From an uncultured Desulfobulbaceae bacterium (GTDB lineage: Bacteria > Desulfobacterota > Desulfobulbia > Desulfobulbales > Desulfocapsaceae): a stretch of DNA of 51,574 nt. Below, one piece after another: positions 25,221 to 34,223 of the stretch (position 1 is the stretch's first letter; every line of letters starts with the position of its first letter). The DNA is taken from contig CAISPV010000102.1 of assembly GCA_903887485.1 (NCBI GenBank), forward strand, positions 1 to 51,574. The letters are read 5' to 3'. A model generated the notes under the pieces. It searched no databases. It had not been told where the DNA came from and worked only from the letters and a program-made list of their open reading frames with translations. Made by a program: the position numbers and the translations under genes.

Positions 25221-26600
25221 CTACGCGTCTTCAATACCATATTTTTTGATCTTATAGCGTAGAGAACGAAAACTGATGCGCAGCAGTTCTGCAGCCTGCA
25301 TCCGGGAGTGGTTGCTTTTTTCCAGGGCAAAATAAATAATTCTTTTTTCCAGGTCATTGATGACCTCTTCCAGGCCACGCTCAAAGAGTTCTTCCTTGCT
25401 GGCCGCGGCCTGAAACAGGGGATCACCCCCGGTCTTGTTTCTTTGCTCCGAGCGGTGCGCCGACAGGGTTAAACTTTCCGGCAGGATAATGTTGGAGCTC
25501 TCAAGGGCCACCCCCCGCTCAATGATATTCTCCAGTTCCCGAACATTCCCGGGGAAATCGTAGTCCATAAGGACCTGCATCCCGTAAGATGAGATCTCCT
25601 GGACCTTTTTTCCCAATAACCGTGAATGCTTCTGCAAAAAATGATTGACGAGAAGCGGCACGTCACCCTTGCGTTCCCGTAGCGGGGGCATGCGAATGGG
25701 CACCACCGCCAGACGATAGAAAAGATCTTCGCGGAAACGTCCGGCGATAATCTCCTGTTCAAGCACGCGGTTGGTGGCCGCGATAATGCGGACATTCACC
25801 CGTTCGATCCGGGTTGAACCCACGGGTTTGACCTCCCGTTCCTGGAGGACCCTGAGCAGCTTAGTCTGGATCATGGGGGGCAGTTCGCCGATCTCATCAA
25901 GGAAAGCCGTGCCGTTATTGGCCAGTTGAAAAAGACCGGCTTTGTCATTGATGGCCCCGGTGAAGGCACCCTTGACATGGCCAAAGAGCTCACTCTCCAT
26001 GAGGTCTTCCGGGATGGCGCTACAGGTGATGGGCACAAAGGGTTGATCGGCCACCTTGCTGTGCTGATGGATTGCCTGGGCAACGAGTTCCTTGCCGGTG
26101 CCTGATTCGCCATAGATAATGACATTAGCCGGGGTGGGGGCGACGCGCTGGATCAGGTCAAAGATCTTGATCATCTCCTGGCTCTTGCCAATGATAGCCG
26201 GAAAGGAGTCGGCGGCAGATGGGCCTTGGGGTTCGGCACTCTTGCGGGCAGTGGCTGAGCGGATGATGTTCTTGATCTCGGCCACATTAAACGGTTTGCT
26301 GATATAGTCAAAGGCCCCGTCTTTCATAGCGGCAACAGCGTCATCAGGGGAGACAAAGGCGGTGATCAGGATTACGGGCAGGGTTGGATACTTTCCCTTG
26401 ATGCTGTGCAGCAGATCAAGGCCGCCAATGCCGGGCATGCGGATGTCGCTGATGACAAGATCGAAGGTGTTGCTTTCCAGGCAGCGCAGGGCACTGGCGC
26501 CATCACCTCTTGTCTCGACCTCGTACCCCTCTTTCTGCAGCAGGATTGCGAGAAAATCCCGCATGCTTTGTTCGTCGTCAACAATCAGGATTGAGGTCAT
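25221..26600 (-). CDS. PilR/NtrC-type sigma-54 response regulator
   Basis: A 459-aa regulator: receiver domain (phospho-acceptor D52), AAA+ domain with Walker A GESGTGKE (164-171), the sigma-54 contact loop GAFTGA (211-216) and Walker B GTAFLDEIGELP, then a Fis-type helix-turn-helix (NHSRMQAAELLRISFRSLRYKIKKYGI). It activates sigma-54 promoters when phosphorylated, presumably by the kinase encoded downstream on the same transcript. Its 5' end overlaps the GIY-YIG gene by 23 bp. Confidence 0.92.
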   Translation of the reverse strand: MTSILIVDDEQSMRDFLAILLQKEGYEVETRGDGASALRCLESNTFDLVISDIRMPGIGGLDLLHSIKGKYPTLPVILITAFVSPDDAVAAMKDGAFDYISKPFNVAEIKNIIRSATARKSAEPQGPSAADSFPAIIGKSQEMIKIFDLIQRVAPTPANVIIYGESGTGKELVAQAIHQHSKVADQPFVPITCSAIPEDLMESELFGHVKGAFTGAINDKAGLFQLANNGTAFLDEIGELPPMIQTKLLRVLQEREVKPVGSTRIERVNVRIIAATNRVLEQEIIAGRFREDLFYRLAVVPIRMPPLRERKGDVPLLVNHFLQKHSRLLGKKVQEISSYGMQVLMDYDFPGNVRELENIIERGVALESSNIILPESLTLSAHRSEQRNKTGGDPLFQAAASKEELFERGLEEVINDLEKRIIYFALEKSNHSRMQAAELLRISFRSLRYKIKKYGIEDA

Positions 26601-26889
26601 GGTGGATAGTCTCGTGAAAAGTCATCGAAGAGATTTTCTCTTGTTGTGCCACCAGTTGGCCCTTCTCGGATATCTTGAGTTTTTTGATATGAGCCTCACG
26701 GCTGGTTGCGGCAGATCGGGATGTTGCCTGTTCGCAATAGACAAGCGCGACGGGACGGCGTGACCTGGTGTATCGCGCCCCTTTTGGCCCGGAATTGTGT
26801 TCCAGGAGGCGTCTTTCTAAATCTGTGGTGATGCCGGTATAGAGGGTGCTGTCACTGCAGCGGACGATATAGACATACCAGAAATCCAT
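26578..26889 (-). CDS. GIY-YIG domain protein (UPF0213/YhbQ-like)
   Basis: A 103-aa protein consisting of one GIY-YIG nuclease-like domain: WYVYIVRCSDSTLYTGIT, RRLLEHNSGPKGARYTRSRRPV, then SREAHIKKL. The ATG at 26889 is preferred over a GTG six codons upstream because AAAGAGAC precedes it at suitable distance. The C-terminus runs past the usual end of the domain by about 15 residues, overlapping the start of the regulator gene. The biological role of these small solo proteins is poorly known. Confidence 0.85.
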   Translation of the reverse strand: MDFWYVYIVRCSDSTLYTGITTDLERRLLEHNSGPKGARYTRSRRPVALVYCEQATSRSAATSREAHIKKLKISEKGQLVAQQEKISSMTFHETIHHDLNPDC

Positions 26890-26924
26890 ATCTGTCTCTT
26901 TATGCACAGGGGCAAATGAATCCG

Positions 26925-27455
26925 CTACCAGGTGCGGACATGGCCTGTATCCAGGTGAATAAAATCGGATTGAGGATAATAGCCAACGCCACCCCGCTGA
27001 AAAGCAAGGGCAATCTTGTGGAGATGGCCAGTACTGAAAGAGGAGAGACGGATATCTATAGCCTTGCCGAGCATGTGCAGGCTGTGGCTGGCAACCCCGC
27101 CGCTATTATTCTGGAGCATGGCGTTGGTCTGAGGCGATCGGTAGCCGGAGATCACCTCAAAAATTTTCTTTGTACCTGTGGCCTGTTGCAGGTCATGGAG
27201 TATGTCGAGCAGGGCGGGATCAATCGGATGGATGTCTCCCGTCCGGAAATCTTTCAGGAAATTATTTATTTTTGCCAGGGAGCTGGGAATATGGCGACCA
27301 TTTCTGAAATAGACGATGGACAGTTCTTTTAAGGTGTGGGTGTGATAAAAGGAGAGGGTTTTTTCTTCAAGGCTGGCCAGTAAGGAGCTGGGAGAAGAGA
27401 GCAAGAAAAGAGGGACCATGGCCATTGCCCGTCCAAGAAAATTTCGTCGATTCAT
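26925..27455 (-). CDS. MepK/YcbK-like murein endopeptidase with Tat-type signal
   Basis: A 176-aa periplasmic peptidase of the DUF882/M15A group. The N-terminus MNRRNFLGRAMAMVPLFLL is a Tat-type signal. The metal site is seen in SGYRSPQTN, ASHSLHMLGKAIDIRL and FIHLDTGHVRTW. MepK cleaves 3-3 and other crosslinks in peptidoglycan. It lies 277 bp after an L,D-transpeptidase gene on the same strand, the same partnership as ycbB-ycbK in enterobacteria. The family usually carries a twin-arginine motif, which fits the tatC gene nearby. Confidence 0.88.
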   Translation of the reverse strand: MNRRNFLGRAMAMVPLFLLSSPSSLLASLEEKTLSFYHTHTLKELSIVYFRNGRHIPSSLAKINNFLKDFRTGDIHPIDPALLDILHDLQQATGTKKIFEVISGYRSPQTNAMLQNNSGGVASHSLHMLGKAIDIRLSSFSTGHLHKIALAFQRGGVGYYPQSDFIHLDTGHVRTW

Positions 27456-27581
27456 TGGTTCTTCCTGTATCTTTAAGTTGATCTTATCTTTTATTCGATT
27501 TTATAGTCAAGATAGCGTTATTCTGTCCTTTCCGTTGTTACAATTTCGAGTGTGGAGAATAAGAGTTCAATTTGTACCCTA

Positions 27582-27672
27582 AAAACACCCCTCTTGTCAA
27601 CCTGGTCATCCTGGTGAAGGGAGAAAACTCATTGCGGCAATGAGTTGTGGATCTTTGTCTTTGCCGGAGTGA
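27582..27672. repeat. Degenerate REP-like inverted repeat
   Basis: GTCATCCTGGTGAAG near 27605 and CTTTGCCGGAGTGACG near 27658 are imperfect reverse complements flanking a near-perfect palindrome ACTCATTGC-G-GCAATGAGT (27627-27645). It fits the look of dispersed intergenic palindromes. The rest of the 27456-27732 gap shows no gene. Confidence 0.4.
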
Positions 27673-27732
27673 CGATTTGAAAAGTTGCTCTTCTTAACTT
27701 GAAACATGTCTTTATCTGTTGGTATCTATACG

Positions 27733-29433
27733 TTATTTTTTTAAAAGTATCTCGCCTGGCTGCTGGTCGCGATCATAAATATCCATATGGAAAGAGATCC
27801 TGCCATCCTGGTCGCTTGTGACGGTCTGGTAGGTGATATGGACCGGTAAAGGCGTTGGCAGATGGATAATGGTGCGTTTACCCGTGCTTATGAGCTCATT
27901 GAGTTGTTCTGAAGACCAGCCTTTTTCGCTGCCGCCCAGGAGGAATTCCGCCAGCTTGCGAGGATTGCCGAGGCGAATACAGCCATGACTGAAGGCCCGG
28001 TTAGAGCGTTTGAAGAAGGACTGCTCAGGGGTATCATGCATATAGACATCAAAACTATTGGGAAAGACAAATTTGATTGCGCCAAGGGCGTTCCATTTGC
28101 CAGGGTCTTGTCGTAATGCGAACTGGCCCATTTTATTTGGGCTCACCTGGCTCCAGTTAATGGACAGAGGATCTATTTCTCTGGCCTCAGATGTCCTGTC
28201 ACTGAAGAGGCGGATATGTTTGGTATTGAGATAATGAGGATTTTTTCTTAAATCGGCCAGCATTTCATTACGGGCAATGCTGGCTGGAACATTCCAGTAA
28301 GGGTTGAGATCTATATATTGGATCAGATCACTGAATACTGGTGTCTCGTGGTGTTGGGTACCGACAATAACGGGCATTTCCAGAATGACCCTGTCATTTT
28401 CAATGCCTTCCAGGGTAAAACCGGCAATATCCACCAGTACATATTTTTTACCAAGATCATGGGCCTCCCAGCGCCAACGCTCAAGATTGATAATGATTTG
28501 TCTGACTTTCTGCTGGGCGGGTATGTTCATAGCCACGATGGTGGATTTGCCGATCACCCCATCATCGGTCAGGCCATGGCGAAGCTGAAACTGGCTGACG
28601 GCCTGAACAAGCATGTCATCATAAACAAGGGTGTCGGTTGTCGCCGATTGGAGAAAGCCTTCAATCTGTAATCTTTTCCTTATTGCCGGGATCCTTGAAT
28701 CCTGTTCGCCTGGATGGATGGATTTACCGGCTGCAACAGGGAGCCAGCCACCGGCTGCAGCCAGATTTTGATATCGCGGCAAGGCGGCGCGCAGATTTCT
28801 ATAATATTTATGTGGTGGCAACAAACTATCCATAAATTGGTTAAAGTCCGGAGCAGACAGGGCTGTTTTTATAAGTGCCAGTTCATAAAAAGCAGAAGTA
28901 TCTTCATCCTTCACCAGAATATCGGGGTTGCTTTTTCTGGAATGCGTCCGTCCTTGCTGGGCGTCATGGGCATAGGTGATGAAGGCAAGGGTCAACAGGG
29001 TATCGAGATCGATCAGCTCTTCTGGCGTTGTGCCATTCCAGAGGGAGGTGATCCGGTTCACATGGTATTGTTCTGGAATCAGGCCATCCAGTTCGGAGTT
29101 TTTTAAAACCGCGAGGAGGATTTCCGCTTTTTCCCCAGGGCCATTCGAGGTGACCCAGAGGGGCTGTAAACCTGTTTTGGTATAGATGACAACCAGCCGA
29201 CGCTGCATATTATTGGCTTCTTTATCAGTTTGAATATCAGAAAATTTAACGTTGTTTTGTTCGAATCGATCACGAAGGATCAGATTCAACCTTTCCGCGG
29301 TGACAGCAAGAGCAGTCCCGGGAACGGGAAAGAAGGCACAAAGCAGAAATGCGATAGATAACAGTGTTTTTAGCAATCTTGATCCTTTGTTGAATGAGTT
29401 GCAAAGAGTGGTTCTGGATGGTATGTAGTTCAT
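27733..29433 (-). CDS. L,D-transpeptidase LdtD/YcbB-like
   Basis: A 566-aa periplasmic enzyme. After a signal peptide (hydrophobic about 22-42) come an N-terminal scaffold domain, a peptidoglycan-binding domain (about 240-300: IPAIRKRLQIEGFL, AVSQFQLRHGLTDDGVIGKSTI) and a YkuD catalytic domain with SHGCIRLGNP, the catalytic Cys motif. It makes 3-3 crosslinks in peptidoglycan. The C-terminal extension with TYQTVTSDQDGRISFHMDIYDRD is also typical of the YcbB group. Paired with the downstream MepK-like endopeptidase. Confidence 0.9.
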   Translation of the reverse strand: MNYIPSRTTLCNSFNKGSRLLKTLLSIAFLLCAFFPVPGTALAVTAERLNLILRDRFEQNNVKFSDIQTDKEANNMQRRLVVIYTKTGLQPLWVTSNGPGEKAEILLAVLKNSELDGLIPEQYHVNRITSLWNGTTPEELIDLDTLLTLAFITYAHDAQQGRTHSRKSNPDILVKDEDTSAFYELALIKTALSAPDFNQFMDSLLPPHKYYRNLRAALPRYQNLAAAGGWLPVAAGKSIHPGEQDSRIPAIRKRLQIEGFLQSATTDTLVYDDMLVQAVSQFQLRHGLTDDGVIGKSTIVAMNIPAQQKVRQIIINLERWRWEAHDLGKKYVLVDIAGFTLEGIENDRVILEMPVIVGTQHHETPVFSDLIQYIDLNPYWNVPASIARNEMLADLRKNPHYLNTKHIRLFSDRTSEAREIDPLSINWSQVSPNKMGQFALRQDPGKWNALGAIKFVFPNSFDVYMHDTPEQSFFKRSNRAFSHGCIRLGNPRKLAEFLLGGSEKGWSSEQLNELISTGKRTIIHLPTPLPVHITYQTVTSDQDGRISFHMDIYDRDQQPGEILLKK

Positions 29434-29554
29434 GGTGCTCTTTGGGGAGACAGGCTGTGGATATTGACCGTTTCAGTGGGTGTACCCTGAGAAGATTCAG
29501 CCGAAACAACCCGGCTACAATATCATTTAAGGGAATAAAATAGCAAGAATAACA

Positions 29555-30396
29555 ATGATGGAACAGAATAATGACCCAGAACAGGTGAAGCTCCCTGAAC
29601 AAACTCCCGGGACAGAAGATGAACAATTCAATTCCCAGTCTTTGACCGATCATCTGCGTGATCTGCGCTCCTGCCTTATTATCTCCCTGGTTGCCGTCGT
29701 TGTTGGTTTTACTGCGGCGTATAACTATGTCGAATCCATTGGGGTCTGGTTTTTCAAGCCACTCACCGATGTCTTACCCCAAGGCTCATCACTGATCTTT
29801 ACCTCGTATCAGGAAGGGTTTTTTTTTATCTAAAGCTCGCCGTAGTCTGCGGTCTGCTTCTGGCCAGTCCGGTCATTTTCTATCAGATCTGGCGTTTTCT
29901 GGCCCCTGGTCTGTACAAACATGAGAAACGCGTACTGCTGCCCTTTTCCTTCCTTTCCACCATTTGTTTTTTGAGTGGCGCGACCTTTGGCTATTTTGTC
30001 GTCTTTCCACCCGCCTTCCGTTTTCTTGTTGGGTATAGCAATGATTTCCTGATATCAATGCCGGCTGTCACCGAATATTTTTCCCTGGCCCTCCATCTGC
30101 TTATTGCCTTTGGGGTCATCTTTGAAATGCCGGTGTTGATGGTTTTTCTGGCCAAGATTGGCGTTATTAATCTTGCTTTTTTGAATCGTAATCGCAAGTA
30201 TGCCATTCTTGTCAATTTTATTATTGCGGCGATTCTAACGCCAACTCCTGATGTTGTGAATCAGTTCATGATGGCGGTGCCCTTGATGATCCTGTATGAA
30301 ATCGGTGTCATCGCCGTGTGGATCTTTGGCAAGAAAGGCTTTGCCGATTTTCAGCCGGGATCTGCCGTACCGGAAAAGGTTGATACCGAAGCATGA
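29555..30396 (+). CDS. tatC: TatC, twin-arginine translocase subunit, with apparent frameshift at a T9 run
   Basis: The N-terminal part (29555-29833) has the cytoplasmic motif DHLRDLRSCL and first membrane span, then hits a stop just after nine T (29819-29827). Reading on in the -1 frame from codon TAT at 29827 restores a normal TatC: YLKLAVVCGLLLASPVIFYQIW, APGLYKHEKR, FGVIFEMPVLMVFL and TPTPDVVNQF, ending at 30396. A joined product is about 281 aa, the family's usual length. The heptamer T-TTT-TTT suits -1 ribosomal slippage, and T9 suits polymerase slippage; a sequencing error or true mutation is also possible. Tat substrates are encoded nearby, so function is expected. Confidence 0.85.
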
Positions 30397-30510
30397 TGAT
30401 TTGGTCTGGAAAAGGTTGTTTCTTCCCTCATCTGCTGCTGGACTCTTTTATTGGGGTACGTTATAAAGGGTATAAAAGGCCTATCTAAACCTATCTAACA
30501 GGAGCTTGTG

Positions 30511-31791
30511 ATGTGTACTACGAATCATTTTGACAAGGCATTGGAGATTGGACGCCCCCCCAATATCAGACAGTTGTTTCCCCACTCCCAGGCCCTGCTG
30601 GTCAGCGGCAAGGTGATTGACCGCGCCCTGCGGGCCAAAGGCGGGGCCATGACCATGGCCGCCAATGGCCGGAACCTTTTTATTATCCGTGGCGCCTTGC
30701 AGGCCGCGCAAAGGGCTGATGCCGCGCTGATCATTGAAATTGCCCGGTCTGAGGGCGGGGCCTCTGCCTATTGTGCCGTGAATTACTGGAATATTGCCCG
30801 GCAGGTGGATGCCATGTGCAATGAGTTGGGAATCACCGTGCCGGTTGCCATCCACGCCGATCATTACGGGATCAAAAAGGAAGGGGACCTGGCCATGGCC
30901 AGGGTGGAGATCCCGACGATTTTTGAAGCGGGCATCACCTCGATTGCCATTGACGCCTCGCATATGCCCGATGATCTGAACCTGCTGGCCAATATTGAAC
31001 TGAACGCCATGATCCCTGCCTGGGCAGGGCTTGAGACCGAGGTGGGCGAGATCAAAGGTTCGCAGGGGCTCTCCACCGTTGATGACGCCTCTTTCCTGAT
31101 CAAGGGGTTGAACGCCCATGGGATCTGCGCCGACTGGATTGCCTTGAACAATGGCACTACCCATGGCCTTGAGGCCAGCAGTCAGGGGATTCAGGTGGAG
31201 TTGACCATGGATATCCATAAACATCTCGCCCCGTATGGCACCTCCGGCGCCCAGCATGGGACCTCCGGCAACAGCTCGGAGCGCCTGCGGGCCATTGCCA
31301 GGCAGACCAGCACCACCAAGGCCAATGTGGCCACGGCCCTGCAAATGGTTTCCTGGGGGGTGGAGGTCAATGATTATGGCAATGCCATCCTCGATGACAG
31401 CGGCAATCTGCAGAAGGTTAAAGGTGAGGGTGTTAGCGAGGAGATGTGGCAGCAGATGACGGCCTATGCCGAGGCCAAAGGTTGGAAGAGCGGCGACTAT
31501 AAAAAGCTGAATCTGCCCTTTGAGCCCTGGCTCCTGGGCCAACCCCGAGCAATTCGGGAGCGAATGGCCAGGCGGGTGGAAGATTTTGTCTATACCATGC
31601 TGATGGATGTGTTCTATGCCGGAGGCAGCGCCACCCTGGCCCGCGAGGTGATTCTTGCGGCCGGGTCGTACGATCTTGGCCCCAAGGTTGGGCGGATTGA
31701 AGACCCGGCGCAATGGACCCGGGAACTGATTATTGAACGGGCAAGAACGCTTGATGTGAACAAGGGGCCGGAAGGCCATTTTGACGATTGA
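30511..31791 (+). CDS. Class II fructose-bisphosphate aldolase-like protein
   Basis: A 426-aa enzyme of the class II (zinc) aldolase family, longer than the 340-360 aa common form. Metal and substrate motifs are AIHADHYG (about residue 112), AGLETEVGEIKGSQG and GTSGAQHGTSGNSSERL. It would interconvert fructose-1,6-bisphosphate with the two triose phosphates. AGGAG 8 nt before the ATG at 30511 supports this start over the adjacent GTG. The short gap to the next gene suggests cotranscription with the epimerase. A substrate other than FBP is possible given the length. Confidence 0.82.
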   Translation: MCTTNHFDKALEIGRPPNIRQLFPHSQALLVSGKVIDRALRAKGGAMTMAANGRNLFIIRGALQAAQRADAALIIEIARSEGGASAYCAVNYWNIARQVDAMCNELGITVPVAIHADHYGIKKEGDLAMARVEIPTIFEAGITSIAIDASHMPDDLNLLANIELNAMIPAWAGLETEVGEIKGSQGLSTVDDASFLIKGLNAHGICADWIALNNGTTHGLEASSQGIQVELTMDIHKHLAPYGTSGAQHGTSGNSSERLRAIARQTSTTKANVATALQMVSWGVEVNDYGNAILDDSGNLQKVKGEGVSEEMWQQMTAYAEAKGWKSGDYKKLNLPFEPWLLGQPRAIRERMARRVEDFVYTMLMDVFYAGGSATLAREVILAAGSYDLGPKVGRIEDPAQWTRELIIERARTLDVNKGPEGHFDD

Positions 31792-31805
31792 TACAAATGG
31801 AAACC

Positions 31806-32813
31806 ATGAAAAAAATACTTGTGACCGGGGCCGCCGGTTTTATTGGGGCTCATCTGGTCAAAAGGTTGACGGATAAGGGCGCGGAGGTAGTTGGTATTGA
31901 CAACCTGACGCCCTATTATGATCCTCAGTTGAAAAAAGACCGGCTGGCTCATCTGGCAACAGGAGAGCGTTTTCGCCATGTGAATATGGATATTGCCGAT
32001 CGACCGGCCATGGAAAAGCTGTTTCAGGATAACAGCTTTGATGCAGTGGTTAATCTGGCCGCCCAGCCCGGGGTTCGCTATTCTCTCATCAATCCCTATT
32101 CCTATGTGGACACCAATATCGTGGGCTTTGTCAATATCCTGGAAGGTTGCCGTCATTCCGGGGTCAAGCATTTTGTTTATGCCTCGTCCAGTTCGGTGTA
32201 TGGGGCCAATACCCGGCATCCCTATTCGGTGCATGACAATGTGGATCATCCGGTCTCTCTGTATGCGGCCTCGAAGAAGGCCAATGAACTGATGGCCCAC
32301 ACCTATAGCCATCTTTTTGGTCTGCCCACCACCGGATTGCGTTTCTTTACGGTCTATGGCCCGTGGGGCAGGCCGGATATGGCCCCCGCCCTTTTTGCCA
32401 AGGCCATCCTGGCCGGTGAGCCGATCAATGTCTTTAACAACGGCAATATGGAGCGCGACTTTACCTATATTGACGATATCGTCGAAGGCGTGGTCCGGGT
32501 CATTGACAAAGTGCCGGAGCCGGATCCGTTGTGGAATGGCGACCTTCCTGATCCAGCGACCTCCTACTGCCCGTATCGTATTTATAATATAGGGAATAAT
32601 AACAAGGAGAAGCTGATGCACTTCATCCATGTCCTTGAGGAAGCCTTAGGGCGCAAGGCGGTTAAGAATTTCCTGCCGATGCAGCCTGGTGATGTCCCGG
32701 TTACCTATGCCAATGTCGATGAGTTGAAACGGGATTTTGGTTATAAGCCGGCAACGTCCTTGGAAGAAGGGGTGCGTAAATTCGTGGCCTGGTATAAAGA
32801 GTATTATCAATAA
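31806..32813 (+). CDS. UDP-glucuronate 4-epimerase-like SDR
   Basis: A 335-aa NAD-dependent nucleotide-sugar epimerase. It has the NAD motif TGAAGFIG, the active-site SSSSVYG and Y-x3-K (YAASK), and R-F-F-T-V-Y-G-P-W-G-R-P-D-M that marks the UDP-glucuronate 4-epimerase group (WbnF/CapI/LspL). It makes UDP-galacturonate for surface polysaccharide. ATG codons at 31797 and 31806 are both possible; the second begins MKKILVTG as in homologues. It overlaps nothing and ends before a bidirectional terminator. Confidence 0.87.
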   Translation: MKKILVTGAAGFIGAHLVKRLTDKGAEVVGIDNLTPYYDPQLKKDRLAHLATGERFRHVNMDIADRPAMEKLFQDNSFDAVVNLAAQPGVRYSLINPYSYVDTNIVGFVNILEGCRHSGVKHFVYASSSSVYGANTRHPYSVHDNVDHPVSLYAASKKANELMAHTYSHLFGLPTTGLRFFTVYGPWGRPDMAPALFAKAILAGEPINVFNNGNMERDFTYIDDIVEGVVRVIDKVPEPDPLWNGDLPDPATSYCPYRIYNIGNNNKEKLMHFIHVLEEALGRKAVKNFLPMQPGDVPVTYANVDELKRDFGYKPATSLEEGVRKFVAWYKEYYQ

Positions 32814-32832
32814 CAGTAAATATTCAGGTGGT

Positions 32833-32894
32833 TAGACTGAAGACTGAAGGCTGAAGTATTTATTTGTTCCTAAAATCCTTCAGCCTTCAGTCTA
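32833..32894. repeat. Inverted repeat of the GACTGAAG type
   Basis: TAGACTGAAGACTGAAGG (32833-32850) and CCTTCAGCCTTCAGTCTA (32877-32894) are reverse complements apart from one position. The left arm itself contains the tandem unit GACTGAAG/GCTGAAG. This looks like a dispersed intergenic repeat. Confidence 0.6.
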
Positions 32895-32944
32895 TCTAAG
32901 CAGTTATCAATAAGGTCTATTGGTTAATTCTTTGGACAAGGCAT

Positions 32945-32990
32945 AAAAAAAGGGGCTGCGGTAAGTTAATCTTACCGCAGCCCCTTTTTT
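32945..32990. terminator. Bidirectional terminator between the epimerase gene and lpxC
   Basis: A perfect 14-bp stem, GGGGCTGCGGTAAG (32952-32965) and CTTACCGCAGCCCC (32971-32984), is flanked by A7 on the left and T6 on the right, so it works on both strands for the convergent genes. Confidence 0.93.
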
Positions 32991-33015
32991 ATTCAGGGAG
33001 ATGAAAATCAAAAAG

Positions 33016-34017
33016 TCAGTAGGATGCCGTCGGGGCGATAGCCGGCTGTGCTGGTTGTGGTCTGAAAAGAGGAGCGAGCATGTCGCCAGCCGCTTTTGTG
33101 CTGGAGATGACTTGATCCAGCACTGAGTAGTGGCCGCTTTGGCTCAGTTCAACGAGCTCCCAGCAGTCGGTGGCATTGGCGATGGCCTGCATAAAGGCAA
33201 GGTGTTGAGTGTGACCGGCGCAATGGGCAGTGACATGGCCAAGAACAGGACAGCCAAGCAGCGCCAGATCGCCTACCAGATCCAGGACCTTATGGCGGAT
33301 AAATTCATCGTCAAATCGCAGGCCTTCTTCATTTAATACGCTTTTTCGATCCCAGTGAATAGCGATTACATTGCTCAGGTTGACGCCGAGCGCCAGTCCT
33401 TGCTTCCATAATCCTTCAACCTGTTCAGCATATCCAAAGGTCCTGGCCATGGCGATTTCTTTGGCAAAGCGATCTTCTGTCAGGTTGATTGAATAGTGCT
33501 GGGTCTGGATGACCTGATCCTTAAAGTCAATCTTGCCGCTGATCTTGAAACCGTTATAGGGGAGAATACGGAGAAAGCTGTCGCCGTCCTGATAGGTGAT
33601 TTCCTTGGTGATCCGCAACACTTTACGCAAGGCAGCCTGTTTTCTTTTTCCTGCCTGGGTCAAGAGATGAATAAAAGGGCCGGCGCTGCCATCCATGATC
33701 GGAACTTCACCCCCGTCAAGTTCAATGTCGGCGTTATCAATGCCGTATCCGAGGAGGGCGGCCATGAGGTGTTCCGTGGTGGCGACGGTTATGCCGTTGT
33801 CACTGATGGTTGTGGAGCGACGAGTGTCAACAATCTTATCCATATGGGCCTGAATATGCTGATGAGAGGTCAGGTCACAACGGAAAAAACGGATGCCGTT
33901 GTTTTCAGGGGCCGGCTTGATTGCCATATTGACAGGCTCACCTGAGTGCAGACCAATACCACCACAACGGATGGTCTTGCGGACAGTGTGTTGATGAAGT
34001 TCTATTTGACGTGACAT
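33016..34017 (-). CDS. lpxC: LpxC, UDP-3-O-acyl-N-acetylglucosamine deacetylase
   Basis: A 333-aa zinc deacetylase for the committed step of lipid A synthesis. Motifs include TIRCGGIGLHSGEPV, TTEHLMAALLGYGIDNADIELDG with a zinc His, FDDEFIRHKVLDLVGDLAL with a second His and Asp, and the catalytic region near AHCAGHTQH. It lies 206 bp after lpxK on the same strand. The gap (34018-34223) is A/T-rich, holds no gene, and contains TGCAAAA/TTTTGCA half-sites (34073-34103) that could be an operator. Confidence 0.95.
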   Translation of the reverse strand: MSRQIELHQHTVRKTIRCGGIGLHSGEPVNMAIKPAPENNGIRFFRCDLTSHQHIQAHMDKIVDTRRSTTISDNGITVATTEHLMAALLGYGIDNADIELDGGEVPIMDGSAGPFIHLLTQAGKRKQAALRKVLRITKEITYQDGDSFLRILPYNGFKISGKIDFKDQVIQTQHYSINLTEDRFAKEIAMARTFGYAEQVEGLWKQGLALGVNLSNVIAIHWDRKSVLNEEGLRFDDEFIRHKVLDLVGDLALLGCPVLGHVTAHCAGHTQHLAFMQAIANATDCWELVELSQSGHYSVLDQVISSTKAAGDMLAPLFRPQPAQPAIAPTASY

Positions 34018-34223
34018 ATAAAAAAACCTTGTTTGTTCAGGAATAAGGACAGCGTTCTGTTAACTTGAAGTATGCAAAAAACAAACCATAATGTATGTTT
34101 TGCAATATTAAACAAATTTATATTGTTTATTCAGGATGTTGGGTTATTTCTTGTGGTTTGTTTGTTGGCGCATTTGCTGTGGGATAAAAAACGCGATAGT
34201 GGCCGGAGGTGGGGAAAAACACA

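Noticed and set aside
30481-31779. 432-aa minus-strand frame opposite the aldolase gene
   Set aside because: Gly/His/Pro-rich shadow frame from high G/C third positions of the real gene.
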